Source: Bryoerythrophyllum caledonicum
Taxonomy: Eukaryota; Streptophyta; Bryopsida; Pottiales; Pottiaceae
Length of the DNA stretch: 64,000 nucleotides
Assembly (NCBI GenBank): GCA_963971425.1
Contig: OZ020523.1
Span: forward strand, 16,302,867-16,366,866
Direction: 5' to 3'
In this document: positions 1-15,309 of the stretch, one piece after another
Position numbering within the stretch: position 1 is the stretch's first letter
Layout: each line of letters opens with the position of its first letter
Notes under the pieces: generated by a model
What the model was told of the DNA's origin: nothing
Database searches by the model: none
Seen by the model: only the letters and a program-made list of their open reading frames with translations
Program-made: the position numbers and the translations under genes

Positions 1-1080
1 ACGGAACTGAGTCTATACAAGGCCACAGGAGGGGAATTCTGGCTCGTTTTCAGCAGTTTTTCGTTCTACGTAATGCGAGCGAGCACCACGGTGCGGAGGT
101 ATGACGAAGATGGCTGCGGAGAGGCGGGTTTTGTAGAAATGCGCATGAGAGAGCGCTTGCGACACACGGCGGTGACTTTCTTTCACAGCTGCCTCCTCGT
201 TCGTCGTGCACCGTCAAACTTCGTCGTTCGTTCTCATACTATATCTTTTTCTTTGTGGATTTCTTTCCAGTAGAGCCGTCGTCCTTCTCCCAGCTTTGCC
301 ATTATATTCATCCATCTTTCTCTCTTCCTCTTCCTCTGTACCGTGCCATCTTTCTCCCTCTAATATAATCGTTGTCGGCACTGAAGGAAACTTCTTGCGG
401 ACGTGATGGGTCTCTTCACCTCATGATGCTCAAGATGTTGGGGGATGGCCAAGTACGTCACTAGATTCCTTCCCTGCCTTCACTAAAACTCTGAAGGTCA
501 ATACATCTGATGACGTGAGTGACCACATCAGGGCCGTTTACAGACATTAATGGCACACCATGTTGACATGTACTGTGAATTGGAGGCTGTGGGAAACTTC
601 CTTGGAAGATGGTTCACGAGATACACTGTACAGATTGACAGCTCTTACTGTAAATTGTTGATAGGAGCACTGAAATCAAGGGGTTTTTGCAGACGCTTCA
701 CGAAACTTGGTTGAGAGTTTCGTTTCGCATCGAATCATCAGTCAACCAAGGAATAGTTCCTATTCAAGAACAGTTTTACAACTAAAAAAAACAAAAACTC
801 GTTGATACCGTTGTTGAACCGCCTCTTCAACACAAAAGAGAATCCTAACTAGTCACAACTGTACCAGCATCTCTCTCCCTTTCATCGGCAAAATTCCGGA
901 GCCAAATCAATCCTCACAGTTTCTAGCTCCCCTACATAACTCTACAGAACACCCACAACCGTCACCACACCTAAAAGGTATAAGGAAGCCTCTACAAGAG
1001 CCAGGTCTAATTTACAACGTTACCTCAAGTTCGTGGTGACGAGAAAAAGCTCGGGAAACACGTACCCAATACCGTCACTC
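1..1080. other. No recognisable gene
   Basis: Only short, composition-driven open frames are present. None resembles a known protein or continues through plausible splice sites. The stretch lies downstream of the minus-strand CKX gene and may hold its 3' flank plus intergenic DNA. I see no RNA gene or clear repeat here. Confidence 0.5.
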
Positions 1081-1201
1081 CGATGGATCTACGAGTGGCG
1101 CACATTTACCAGGTGCCGGTTTTGCGTACGCTTCCCTTGAGTCTCGTCCCATTTGGTCTTCTTCCAGGAGCTCACTCCGAAATCAATCGGAGGTTGTGTT
1201 T

Positions 1202-3627
<2,426 letters not shown>

Positions 3628-4547
3628 CACGCCGAATTCTAGCAGCGCACATGAGCTCTCCGATTTCGCACTCTCCACCACCATTGTGGCATCTCTATTC
3701 CATTTCATGGGAAAACCGCAGGTACCATGACGCAGACAGGGCAAGTGTGCGACGCCGGTACCAGTCTATCTATGTCATGGGAATCATCCGGATGATTGCG
3801 GTACTGGCGTCCTCCCTCACGTAAGCCGGTCCGGTGCCAAGTGAGTGGAGACGGCAACTTATAGTAGCGACACACACCTGACAGCGACCTCTGGGAGTGT
3901 CGTTCTCCAGTGAATTGGTGTTGTTGCGACTCGCTCGCCGGGCCGTCTGTCTGACACCGCCATTATGGCTGCTGAGGTAAAAAAGGGGAAGGAATGGCCC
4001 ACCGGCCGCCGGCGAGAAGCCGTAAATAACATCATGCACATGAGTTGTCCCCTTCGCTGTGATCAGCTACAGCGCGAGCAAGAGATCGTTGTGGGAGAGT
4101 GCACCTCGGAGAAAATGAGGCGTAGTAATGTCGATGAGGTCGGAAACCTGGCAGCGGACTGCGCGTGCATGCGCACAATCGCTGCGCAATCTGATCGAGC
4201 ATCATCCACGACGACGAGACGAAGACGACAGACTGGTATCCGCCGGGTATCGCGTCATCTACACCCCTGGTAGAGTTCAGATACCCTGTCTGTGAGGGTA
4301 TCAGGAAGCTGCCTGGAATTAATGTGAACTCTGTCGGTCTACGTCAGTCCACGCTCGTCGTCAGAGGAAGACTTTTTTTAAAGCTTTCTTTCTAAGAAAA
4401 GAAAAGCATATCGTGTTTAGATTTTCATGCTTCATTTTCGACTTTTTAAATGCACTGCAGCTTTTTCTTTTTAGGTTCTTGGTAACCCAAAACCGATCTG
4501 GGACCCTATACCACTTCTTTCTACCGTACAAATGGGTATTATTTTTA
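3628..4547. promoter_or_regulatory. Upstream region of the CKX gene
   Basis: This gene-free stretch precedes the CKX start on the minus strand and should contain its 5' UTR and promoter. I cannot point to a specific element with confidence. It ends where the AT-rich repeat block begins. Confidence 0.35.
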
Positions 4548-4672
4548 ACACAATGGGTATCACCTAGGTATTACATGAGTATTGCCTATACATGACTAGG
4601 GTATGACCTTGGCATTACATGGGTATCACCTTAGATAAATATTTTATATTTTCCAACATTTCGGACAACTAT
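4548..4672 (+). repeat. Left copy of a 125-bp inverted repeat pair
   Basis: Contains repeated GGGTATCAC/GGTATTACATG-like words and matches the reverse complement of 17311-17435 along its whole length with scattered mismatches. The pair brackets the AT-rich, gene-free block. They may be terminal repeats of one large element or two independent copies of a dispersed repeat. Confidence 0.6.
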
Positions 4673-7600
4673 CCATTTTGAATGAATTATGTACAAACCC
4701 AACCAACGCGTAGGGTATATCCCTCTTAGATTTTAGGGAGGAGATGTAACATGCACTGGTCAATGAATTTATGAGTGATGTGATGAAGGCTACATTTTCT
4801 TGCTGAAATCTAGGAAGGGTGTAGAGGAGAGCGGTCTTATTGCACCATTGTTGTTTTGAGAATCCCACCTTGAGACTTTTGGGCTTTTGTTGGGTTATAA
4901 CTGAAACCATTATTGTAGAGTGACTCGTTAGAGTTATTCAAAAAAGATTAGGAGTTATGTGGATGATTTCTTTTACCACATGAGTATCCTAAATAATAAG
5001 GTCTTTCTTTCTTTTCACTTGAGTAGTTTACACTTCCTCTACAGTGAAAATGATGTTAAGTGTATCTACACTCTTTGATTTGAAAGTGTTGTAGTTTTTT
5101 ACTTCTAATGAAGATCTCTACCGAGTGCAAAATTATCTACACAGTACCATTGAAAGAGGCAAATCATTGTAGACATAGTTGGTACAAATATTTATCAAGA
5201 GAAAAAAACTTATAGCATTTTAAAATCAATTAGTGTGGACACACTAAACATCATTTTTAGAGTAGCCCTCCTACTATTTTTTTAATCTCAGCTCATCTAT
5301 CCATGTAATATGCTGAAGATTCTGAACTGCACAGTCACCTATTCGTACATCGCACGCTGATGCAAAACAAAACAAAAAAAAGCTCCCTGTACCCACGTAC
5401 AACTATCACGGATTGCATTGAAATTATATTTAAAGCACTATCCATGGCTGTATGACTGTGAGCCTTGTAAGCCTGGCCATCAGTGTAAGGTACTTGAATG
5501 TAAGCTCATTGCGAGCATTTTTGCCATGGAAACTGCTGCTTCCCGTATGGTGCAAATCATCCACAACGAATCCAATCCTCATCAAAATTGAAATTGGTGT
5601 CCAAAGGGCTCCAAAGATCGGATCCTCATCCGTGCACTGATCAGAAATTTGTTGCGCACAAGACACCCCCTAATCCAGGACATGGCTGACAAGGACCCAA
5701 ATTTGGACGGAGCACGTTAAAGCAAAGAAGAAGAAATCAACCCAACATGGCAACCGTAACAAACCATGACTTTAATATGTCACCTTATTATTATTTTCAT
5801 CAAAGACCATCGGGTGGCTGTCAGGGACAATGGGCACCATGTGAATGTTCATGGGCGGGAGTAATTGGCACCTATACTTAGAGACAAATGTATCGGCATA
5901 CGTGAGCCTAATTCATCAAGGTATGGGAGCTTGTGCACAGTCAAGAACCAGAAGTTCAACTTTACTCATGGAAAAGCAAAAGAGGCCAAATAAGCACAAA
6001 AAGTAACATCTAACCAAAAAGAAACTCACTAGATTGGTTCATAAATCAACCCAAAAGTGATGAAATGATTTTCTAATGGATGAGTAACGTACTTGATTGG
6101 TAGTTTGCCGCTATAAAGTGTTGAAAACTAAACGGCGGCAGAGCCCTTTCACTGCTCAACATTCCGACCCACCAACTTTAAAGTTTTCCGCGTCAGAGCT
6201 TTTTCCTTTTTTAGTTCACCGATGAGGATCTTCCAAATCATGAAGATTCAGCCTCGCCTACAAAGCAGCCGTCAAAGAGATGGTTAGTAAATTACTAAAC
6301 AATGGCATCATCATGGGCAGGGTCATGGTCCGGCGTGGCAAGGCACTAATTGGGGCCTAATCTTGGAGACATCTCACTAATTCAACGCTAAGCATGTGGG
6401 GAGCGTGAGACCAGAATTCGTGTTGAAGTGGATTGAATCTATTTATATTCAAACTTCTACTTCTCAACCATTTCATAAATTCATATTATCCATATTTCTA
6501 AGTTTATGAATTGTTTGGGCGGTGGAATTATCCGTACAATTAAGGTAAGCCCCCCCTAAAACCGACAAGTTAAGGAATGTACACATATGGAGAGAGGAGA
6601 TATTATACTATTATTTTTTAGTGGTAGCCAATAGAATTGCAAATCCAACCTAAGTGATTTCCTATTTTTCCAATGGAAATTGAATTAGTTACGAATTTTC
6701 AAATTGTGTAACCATGTTTAGTGGGTGGCCAACAATAGGTACCCCCTATAACTAACAACCAAAAGTAAGGGTCTTGACTAATAGCAAACCTCCACTTGGA
6801 ACTGAGTTGGTGGTAATGGGATGGGAGAGGGTTGGATATATCCAATTTTATAGGGGTTGGCTATGGGTTTGGGTTGGTTATGGGGGGACTTACCTTATCC
6901 ATCCTCACGAATGGTTTTGTATGTGATTGTGTTTCATTGTACACTTTACCCTTAAACCTAAGTCGGAAATCATATATACATGCACATATTTTACTCTATA
7001 GAATACAAAAATGGATTAAAGTTTAGCAAGACTTACACCTTTGAATTGAAGATTCTTCAAATAACATCTTTTCATGTGGAGGTCATTTTGATATGTGAAC
7101 CTCATCATGTTCAAATACGACACCGTTCATGTAGAAAATTGTGGTCACCAATGGTACCTTTTAGCGCTAATGGACCAAGAGAAATCTCTACTCCTTCGAT
7201 TAAAAAGTACCAAGATGATTCACCGTTTGAGAATGTAACCTTCCAATCTACTTCTAAACTTATATGAGATGATGTGATAATAAATTGTGAATTTTGACCA
7301 TATGGATTGAAAGATATCCTAGTCAGAGTGAAAAAATTGTATCCTACAGGTACACTCGGCCCTTTAGGAGTTAATAGACTATTTGCATCTTGAGGACTTT
7401 TTGACATTTCGACATGTCTAGAATCATGAATATTTGAATATTTTTGTGGAAATGCGGCCCAATAGCAATAATAGCAAAAGAAATTAAAACAAAATAGGAG
7501 ATTTCCATTTCACATGATAATCAAAGATTTTTTTTGAAAAATTTATTAATTCAAGTTGTGACATGAACCATTCTTTTATTGTTTGGATTCTCAAATTTGT

Positions 7601-7807
7601 TTAACAAAATAAGTTCACTAAAAAAAATTCAAAGTATTACACACAATTAAGCAATTATGCACTTGGCCAAGTGCGCTAATTGGCGCTCAATAATAACAAG
7701 ATTTTGAGCGGAAATGTGTTTTGAAAAAAATTAAATTAGGAAATCCCTATATCTTCTTTGTTATGTTTTTGTAAAAATTTCATTAAATATTGGTTTCTTG
7801 ATGTGTA
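4673..7807. other. AT-rich intergenic DNA, no gene seen
   Basis: Only short frames with no recognisable domain. A 98-codon minus frame around 7111-7407 includes a fragment of the dispersed repeat near 7365-7400 (a TTTAGGAGTTAA-like word), so it is not counted as a gene. Confidence 0.5.
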
Positions 7808-7840
7808 CAGTGGGGTACAGTTTGCTTACGAATTCTGGCC
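7808..7840 (+). repeat. Left terminal inverted repeat of the Tc1-like element
   Basis: Begins CAGTGGGGTACAGTTTGC and matches the reverse complement of 10353-10385 apart from one T/C difference. Confidence 0.92.
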
Positions 7841-8020
7841 GCAGTGCAGGACAGTGAAAAAACTGGGAAACTTTGGAATGCAATAACTTGCTCAAAAATT
7901 GACGGATTTTGGAATTTCAAATTGCGTTGGAATGCTAGTGAAGTCTACTTCAATATAACAAAAAGTATATACATAAAAACTTGAAAAATGAATAAGCATA
8001 TGTATTTCCTTATACACTAT

Positions 8021-9070
8021 CTACCACCTAGTGCTTCCACCTCTAGCTGAGATCACTACTTTAATACGATTGGGCATAGTTGAAATGAGGCATTTCAATT
8101 GCTCTAAAGGAACCTCATCCCATACTTTCTGAATGCATTCTATCAATTCTTGCTTATTTTGTGGCATGCTATGGTAACGAAGCCAATCTTTGAGTATCTT
8201 CCAAATGTTCTCAATTGGATTTAGATCAGGTGAGTTTGAAGGCCATTTCAACTTCTTCATGCCATAAGCTAGTCTCCAATTCTCTGCCAACTTACTTCGA
8301 TGAACAGGAGCTCCATCTTCCATGAGAGTGAGGTCATGAGGATTATCGTGCATGAAATAAAACCCGCTCAAAGTGCTTTCATACACATTTTTCACAAAAT
8401 GTGCAGCAGTTCTTTCTCCTTGAGGCATAATGACGAATGGGCATTTGTCAAAACCAGTAAACGCACCCCACGTCATCACAGATGTCCTTCCAGATTTGAA
8501 GGTAGGCGCCAATCATTTTGTCATATACTTTTCGTAAGGTTTGCGCCATACTCAAATTTGACGAGAATTCTTTCCAAGTTCAAATGACGATTCATCTGTC
8601 CAAATGACCTTGTACCAATCTTGTTCGGTCCAATGCTTATATTTGCGAGCAAATGCTAACCTAGTTGCTTTCTGCACTAGATTGAGGTATGGCTTCTTTA
8701 AAGCAATGCAATTTCCAAAGCCCAGATTCCGAATATATTTTCGCATGGTATTGTGATGCACCTGATATTTTGCAGCAAGACTAGTGAGATGTTGGCGTCG
8801 ATCTTGTTGAATGTCTTGAGCTAAGTTGCGTAGCGCACGATCTGATAATTTGCAAGAGTTGTGTCCTCCACTTTGAGTTGTCATGCAACCAGATATCATC
8901 CATTTAGTGAGAACCGTTGAAACTGTGGAGCGAGGCATGCTCAAATCTTTTGCAATATGAGATGGCCTCATGCCACCTCGACGTAGTCCAATAATAAGTG
9001 CCCGCTCCACATTTGTAAGTGTGTGTGTCCGCATCACACTTTGATGGAAACGCTGCTCAATACAACTCAA
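8021..9070 (-). pseudogene. Tc1-like DD34E transposase with two in-frame stops
   Basis: One continuous reading frame from 9070 down to 8021 (about 350 codons, normal for Tc1) is broken by TGA codons at 8554-8552 and 8515-8513. The N-terminal part has the helix-turn-helix DNA-binding region (residues about 18-110, with MRPSHIAKDLSMPRSTVS). The catalytic part has WTDESSF (first Asp), LMEDGAPVH (second Asp) and SPDLNPIENIW (Glu). I count 34 residues between the second Asp and the Glu, so this is DD34E. The stops sit between the first and second catalytic Asp. Both can be explained by single C-to-T type changes from sense codons, as expected for a methylated, silenced copy. Family assignment is firm. 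Confidence 0.93.
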
Positions 9071-10352
9071 GTTCAGAAAGGATGCATCGGTTCACAGATA
9101 TGAAGCCAATCCAACAACCACTCTAAGTGAAAGTGATACTGGCTGCCCACCTGTTATAACACTAGACAAAAAAATGAGGAACTCATGAATGAAGCATACA
9201 TGTCAAGCTGCGCCCATACAACCTCCGCTTCTGGAGGAAATATCAACCTTGCAATCGATACTGCATTTACTAAGGTGTTTAAGAAGCATTTTAAAGAGCA
9301 TGCATATCATTATTTGAAAGGGGTCAAGAGCCTTACCTCGATTCTCTAGATTAATTAAGCAGCATGGACATAAGTTCCTCTTCAGCCTCGACTGGTTCAG
9401 AGAGCATAGTCGCGGCAGCGTATGGAATGGATGGATTGACAAGCATTAGTATTGTATACGGAGTCGCAGCTTTGGGTCGTGCTTGTGCATTAAGACCAAC
9501 AGTGACTTGTAGAGTTGTAGCTGGTCACTGTAGCGCCAAAACCTTGCTACGACCTGGACAAAATCAACACGCTTATTGTCATGAAAATCACTAACGAATC
9601 AAAGCTAGAGAATCTAGCTAATTCAGTGCCAATTCCACTTCTATGGGTTCGAACTTGAGTATAACTCCTAGTTGTGAAACGCTCTTATCTTGCTTTAGCT
9701 TCAGACTGCTACAAGGAATCATAGTATTTACCTAAAGAAGATCAAATTGAACCCGTCCTTCTATCGTCACTTCTTTGCTTTCTCTGGTCCCATATTGCCT
9801 GTAACACTCACCATGAAATACACATTTCTCACAAGCTGCTCACGATATGCTCACAAGCTGCTCACTTCATGGCTACTTACTTCGTCAATTCAAACTTCAT
9901 GCTGCACAGATCATCAATGCTCACTTCATGGATACACTGCCTGCTCACAATCGATATGCTCACACCCTTGGAGAGTCATCGACTATAAGCAACCCCCCTT
10001 TGAGAAAGTGCTCTCTTGAAAAATCTAGAGCTTATCACTTCTTGAATGCAATGTGGGAAAGATAAGGTGGCTTGGTGATGAATGTTAGCCGCCAAAAAAA
10101 TTGGTGGTGTGTGATGTCCAATTTCATGCTATGTGCAATTTTATATGCATTGTTTTTGAGCCATTTGGTGGATGGAGGTGGAATTCTTATCTTTGTCATT
10201 AATGCTTCATGTCGTCATGCAAATATTTAATCTCCCCATATTTGGAATATTTTGAGGAACGTGCCCACCAAATTTCATGATTCGAAGTGCTGGAATCTGT
10301 GAGTTATGGGCCTTATCATACTGCTATAGGAAACGAAGCTCAAGGAGCTGAG

Positions 10353-10385
10353 GGCCAGAATTCGTAAGCAAGCTGTACCCCACTG
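10353..10385 (-). repeat. Right terminal inverted repeat of the Tc1-like element
   Basis: Inverted partner of 7808-7840, followed by the duplicated TA at 10386-10387. Confidence 0.92.
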
Positions 10386-10387
10386 TA

Positions 10388-11336
10388 CATAAGTGAATAC
10401 TTTTCACTATTATGTATAATATATGATTATGGCATTTTGTTCTTATTCCATGTACAAAATTACATTGACCATGTATTTATAAGAACCTATTTATACACAT
10501 TTGGTTTCATGAGATGATTTTCAGTGTCGTGCTACAAATACAATTTGTTTTAGGAGATATAATGATAATGTACGCAATACAATGATAAAGCGTGTGGTTT
10601 AGCACTGTATATTTATTATATATTTATATACATACAAAATATTAATATTAAATACTACAAATATCATATACTATAATTAAACATACCATCTCTAAAGCGA
10701 ACATATGAATCACACTATACTAATCACCTAAACATCATGTATGCTCAGGTACGGTATGACTCAGGACTCTTCATCATCCTGTGGCGAAGCGACTCCCGCA
10801 ACGACTCCCATAACGTGTTCCATGGCCACAATACTATCTTCGATGCCGCGTCCACCGCGCTCCACCAACCGTCATGCTCCTAAGGATAACGTTGACTAGA
10901 AGCGATGGTGCCATGATGCCACACGCAAGCAACTTCACCATGATCACAACACATATATAATTGTCAATACGGTGTATGCCTATGTATAATGAAAGACAAC
11001 ATCCAGCTCTTTCTTTCTTAAAATTCACATCGTAAATTGTTTCCTATATGAAACATGTATGGTGGTTGAAAAACCTAGGTCTCATAATATTATGAGCATA
11101 AAACCAGGTTTGATAACACAATCACGGATATTGAGCTAAACGTTACAGGTTGGTGGAGGACACTATATACGGTCACGTATTTTACCCTTATGTAACATTT
11201 ATTCCTTAATCTTACAATTTCTTTACATTGGAACATATCAATTTGAAGTGATTTTGATAATTAAAAATTAAAAATCTAAGAACTTTGAGGACAAATTAAA
11301 AAATCTTCATCCATTTTATTCGCACATGCTATATTC
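10388..11336. other. AT-rich intergenic DNA, no gene seen
   Basis: No recognisable protein, RNA gene or clear terminal repeat could be found in this stretch. Confidence 0.5.
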
Positions 11337-11927
11337 AGGGGCGATTTACACTACCGACCAAGAACTCGTTCCATGCACCTCTAAAATCTGTGATTGGCTC
11401 CATCAACTCGTCCCGGGATGACTTGGGTTTACACTACGAGGAAAAAAGAAAAGTGACCAAAGGATTTGAGGTCCTGAAAAGGCCTAGAAATAGGTCCAGT
11501 AGATAAGGTTGAAGGGTCCCCCGGATTTTGCAGTGAGAGAGGCAAAAAGGGTTCTCTCATTGCTGAACGAGGAGACCATGGGCCTGAAATACCGTTTTAT
11601 TATTTTTAAATGTTTTTTTTGGTTTTTTTGGGGAGGCAACGTTATTGTAGATACAATGGCGGCCAACCTTTTTGTCTTTTTGGCTTGTTTTTTTTTTCTT
11701 CGTTTTTTTAGGAAAAACTGCACTTTTTAGGCATTCATTAAAAAAACCAGCATGCCCACTTTTTTGTACATGGTCATTCCTCCCAGTCCAAGTTCAGTTT
11801 ACACTTAGTGAGAGGCCCAAGGGCTTTAAAAATTACATTTTTTTGAAGTGTGACCATGAAGTGTGACCATGGAATTAATCCATTTTCCTTGGTCATGGCT
11901 CTTGGTCCGTAGTGTAAACCGCCCCTC
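11337..11927. mobile_element. Short TIR element (MITE-like), about 590 bp
   Basis: The left end begins AGGGGCGATTTACACTACCG. The right end, read in reverse complement, begins AGGGGCGGTTTACACTACGG. They match over about 30 bp with few differences, and CCAAGA follows the matching part in both. No transposase is encoded. I see no convincing target duplication, so the superfamily is left open. Confidence 0.65.
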
Positions 11928-13039
11928 GATAAGGTTGTGTACATGTAGCTGAATGAGACCCTCGTTTGGTCCAATGTCGTTGGTGGGTCCCGTCAGATGG
12001 GGCCTCAACTACTTGTTCATTTGGTACAATTTACGCACATGCAACCATACCACCGCTCTAAAGGAGCAAAACAAGTCGTTGAAGAGTAGATTTGGTAAAC
12101 TCATGCGGTAACAACATCGTTAGGGACTAGATCGTTAGGGACCAAACAATAAGCAATGCAATGCAACCAGACGGAGCTCCCATCTCGACCCCAACGTCAA
12201 ATGGTGGGCCAACCTGACGTGAAATTTTGTTTTTTATTTCCATTTTAAAGTTACACATTGGAAACACTTGGGAAAGACCGTGCCCACTTGGGAACTCACT
12301 TGGGAATGCACTTGGGAAGATTGGGAACACATGAGAACAATGTGGGAACGGATAAGTTACAAATATGGTAAAAATTGTAAAGTCGAAGAAGGGTAACTAC
12401 CTCAACCCGATATGAGTGTGAGACACCAAACCCGACCCCGTAGGAGCCAAATTTGGTACCTCACAGCACCATATGGTGCTCATGTGCGTATGCTTAATAT
12501 TGCCCTAATAAACCCGCTCATTGCTTATGGCCAAACCCGCTTGCTACGCAGCCACATGTTGTACCAAATGATACTTATTGTGTCCCATGTGCGTGGGCTT
12601 AATGTAAGAATCATGAGCCATGCATTCTCATTTTAGAGCCAAAGTGGTAAGTTTATTAAATAGACAAGAAAATCTTTTAAAGCCAATTTTTATCCATTCA
12701 TTGTTGTTTATGGATTACAATGACATAATTTATTTGCTACATCTCAACGAAGCAAATCAAAGAAAGTTGAACTCTAATGTTCATAGGAGTCTGTGATGAA
12801 TAAAAGATTCATTTATTTTCCCTTTAAAGCCAAATGTGTTAGACATAGTTTAATAGAATAGAACCACTACCTATACTTGAGGATAAACACTTCTAGCAAT
12901 ATCCATTAGACAAAAAATAGTGGCTAATAGAGTTTTGTTAAATATTTGTTGATTCTAGTCTAAATCAAATTGCTAAACTAAAGGGTGGTCGAAACAAGTG
13001 TATTTTCCAAGCCATGAGCTCATGTTACTTGATTGTGAT
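11928..13039. other. Intergenic DNA with a short CACTTGGGAA-rich patch
   Basis: No gene seen. Around 12240-12345 the word CACTTGGGAA and close variants recur several times, a small degenerate tandem array. The remainder is unassigned. Confidence 0.4.
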
Positions 13040-13395
13040 GGTGCACCTTTCTCTACCACTAAAAATTGGTGTACTGTAGAAGGAACAAATATCATATCCA
13101 ACATAGTGATATTAAATTTAAACCTTGTTTAGTACCAAAACTTGACATTAAGTGAAGTCAAAGTCCCTAATCCTCTTAACGCATAGAAGAAAAGATATTT
13201 CACTTTCAAACTTCAAACATTATCATCCTTCAATCTGTGTGGTCAAAGTTTGTGAAATTTTGTGAGCATGTTATTTTGTTAGTCTATATTAAGATCCTAT
13301 AGTTTAAACTAGAAACAAAAGTTTCTTTATCCCTCTATTCTCATTACACAAGAATGAACAATTTTAATTGAAATAGTCAAGGACATTTAGGGGTT
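13040..13395 (+). repeat. Dispersed repeat A, partial copy
   Basis: Matches the later part of repeat A (compare 14020-14385 and 15890-16240): an AAAAATTGGTG word, then TGAAGTCAAAGTC, then a TGTGTGGTCAAAGTTTGTGA-like segment. It ends at a TTTAGGGGTTAA motif that also ends the fragment at 24990-25149. Confidence 0.6.
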
Positions 13396-13424
13396 AAAAT
13401 AAGTTTGAAAGTAGGAATGAAGTC

Positions 13425-14385
13425 AATTTTAACCCCTAAAGGACCAAGTGTCAAAAATGGGGTTTTTGAAAGTTCGGTCAGGTTCCTATGGTGTCAATTT
13501 CCAACATTCCTCTTTGAAATTTTTACTATAGAAAGGCATTACCAAGACCTTAGTGAAAAAACAATTTTTTTCCTAAATTGGACATTTAATGAAAAAGTTA
13601 TAGGGTTTTGAATTTCAAATGGGGAGAGCGGCCACCTCGGGCACCTCGGGCACCTCCATAAACTTTTGCTAGGACACTCTATTGAATGTGAAATTTTCAG
13701 TACTCGCAAGTAATATTATTTCCCTTCATATTGTCAAAAAAATTCTTGTCTTTAGTGGAAAATAGCATACCAACCCAAGTCAAACATTTTCACACATTGT
13801 CACTCATTGTCATCCAAGGTACCAAAAAAACTTCTTCTTTTCCACATTAAACCTAGATATCTTTTAATTTTTCACTTTTTATTTTTTCCACAACAATATG
13901 TGGTGTAAACTTTCCTATTGACCATTTGGATTATCAATCTAAAACATACTAAGTTTAGAAAAAATTAAAGTGTGATTTAACGAATTTCAAACCTCCACTC
14001 CTTGCACAGTTGTTTGAATATGCTACACCTGTCCTCTACCTCTAAAAATTGGTGAATAGGGAACTAACATCATGCTTAACAAGATGGTAATGGATTTAGA
14101 CCTTATGTAGTGCAAAAATTTGATACCAAGTGAAGTCAAAGTCTGCCGATCCACTGAACGTTGGGAAGAAAATGAACCATTTGCTTGACTTCAAACACTA
14201 TAATCTTTCAATCCGTGTGGTCAAAGTTTATGAAATTTCGAGAATATATTACTTAATTAGTCTTAATTGAGATCCTACGGTCAGAACTAGAAATCGAAGT
14301 TTTTGTTACCTTCTTTGTTCATTGCACTAGAATCCAACAATTTTGAAGTGTTTTAGGTGTAAAACTGTCACGGTACCAATTTTTA
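13425..14385 (+). repeat. Dispersed repeat A, copy 1
   Basis: About 950 bp starting at the AACCCCTAAAGGACCAAGTG word and ending near the GGTGTAAAACTGTCACGGTA word. It is repeated in direct orientation at about 15310-16240 (offset roughly 1870 bp) and inverted at 61148-62092. It encodes no recognisable protein; a 68-codon frame inside is a by-product of the repeat. Confidence 0.75.
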
Positions 14386-15309
14386 ATTGATTTTATAAAA
14401 TTGAGCATTCATTATTTTCACATACATTTATTATTACTAACTATAATTAACAATTGTTTTTATTGTTTCAACAATATTCGTTTATTTCCAATATTGATAT
14501 TTTATTAAATTCTTTTTCTTTTAGTTAATTTATTTACAAATACATATTATTTAAAACACTTAATATTTGTGTGTTATCATTATACTTGCTATAACATGAG
14601 TGTAAGGATGTGATACATGAGTAAATCTTTTCTCGAGACACCATTCCAACGTTAATAAGCTTAGTGCACTTATAATGTTCCATTCTTTTTCCAATCCAAG
14701 TATATACGTTTCATTTCAATTTAACATATGAATTTATAATAGTAAGATTTAAAATTTAAAACCTATGCAAATGAAGATTAAGTTTCATTGAAAATTGCTC
14801 ATAACATTACAACTCTCCAAAGTGAAGCTTTCTCAGCTGAATGTTTATACTTGATGCTACAATGCTACAATTAAGGATGTAAATAGGTTGTTCATGCATT
14901 AATATTGTGTTGATTGTACACGGTTGGTGAAATTTATTGGGTTTAGAATATTCCTCCAAACTTGGAGAGGAGACTACCTATAATTAAAAAATGATTTCAC
15001 CGTGAATTTCCCTCCTCTTCGGGTTTTGGGTTTTTGAAATAGTGGCCTATTGGGAGAGTTTAACCATTAAGTTAATATCACTTGGTGTACCTACTCAATA
15101 TTTTTAAAATGTAGTTTCACTTTATTCTATCATTAATGTAAATATGGGATAAAGTAAATAGAATAATTAAATCTACGGTGTAATTTTCTTTGAAGATCAA
15201 CTAAGTGATTGTGTTATAAAAGGTATGAATCCAATAATTATTTAGAATCAATAATTAAATTAAACATTCTACATACCCAAAGAAAATTTTTAAAACTAAT
15301 TTATCGATT
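14386..15309. other. AT-rich spacer between repeat A copies
   Basis: Very AT-rich, no gene or structured repeat recognised. Confidence 0.45.

Larger units (their letters stand above)
7808..10385 (-). mobile_element. Tc1/mariner (DD34E) DNA transposon, non-functional
   Basis: A 2578-bp element starts CAGTGGGGTACAG at 7808 and ends with the complementary inverted sequence at 10385. It is flanked by TA on both sides (7806-7807 and 10386-10387), the target duplication typical of the superfamily. The terminal inverted repeats match over about 33 bp with one difference. The transposase lies on the minus strand in the left half; about 1.3 kb between its start and the right ITR shows no coding sequence. 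Well-preserved termini suggest it could still be moved by an enzyme supplied in trans (inference). Confidence 0.93.

Noticed and set aside
73-406. Two overlapping 66-codon plus-strand ORFs near the window start
   Set aside because: Low-complexity Phe/Ser-rich translations, no domain, no splice-compatible continuation.
7111-7407. A 98-codon minus-strand ORF as a gene
   Set aside because: Overlaps a fragment of the dispersed repeat and shows no domain or conserved pattern.
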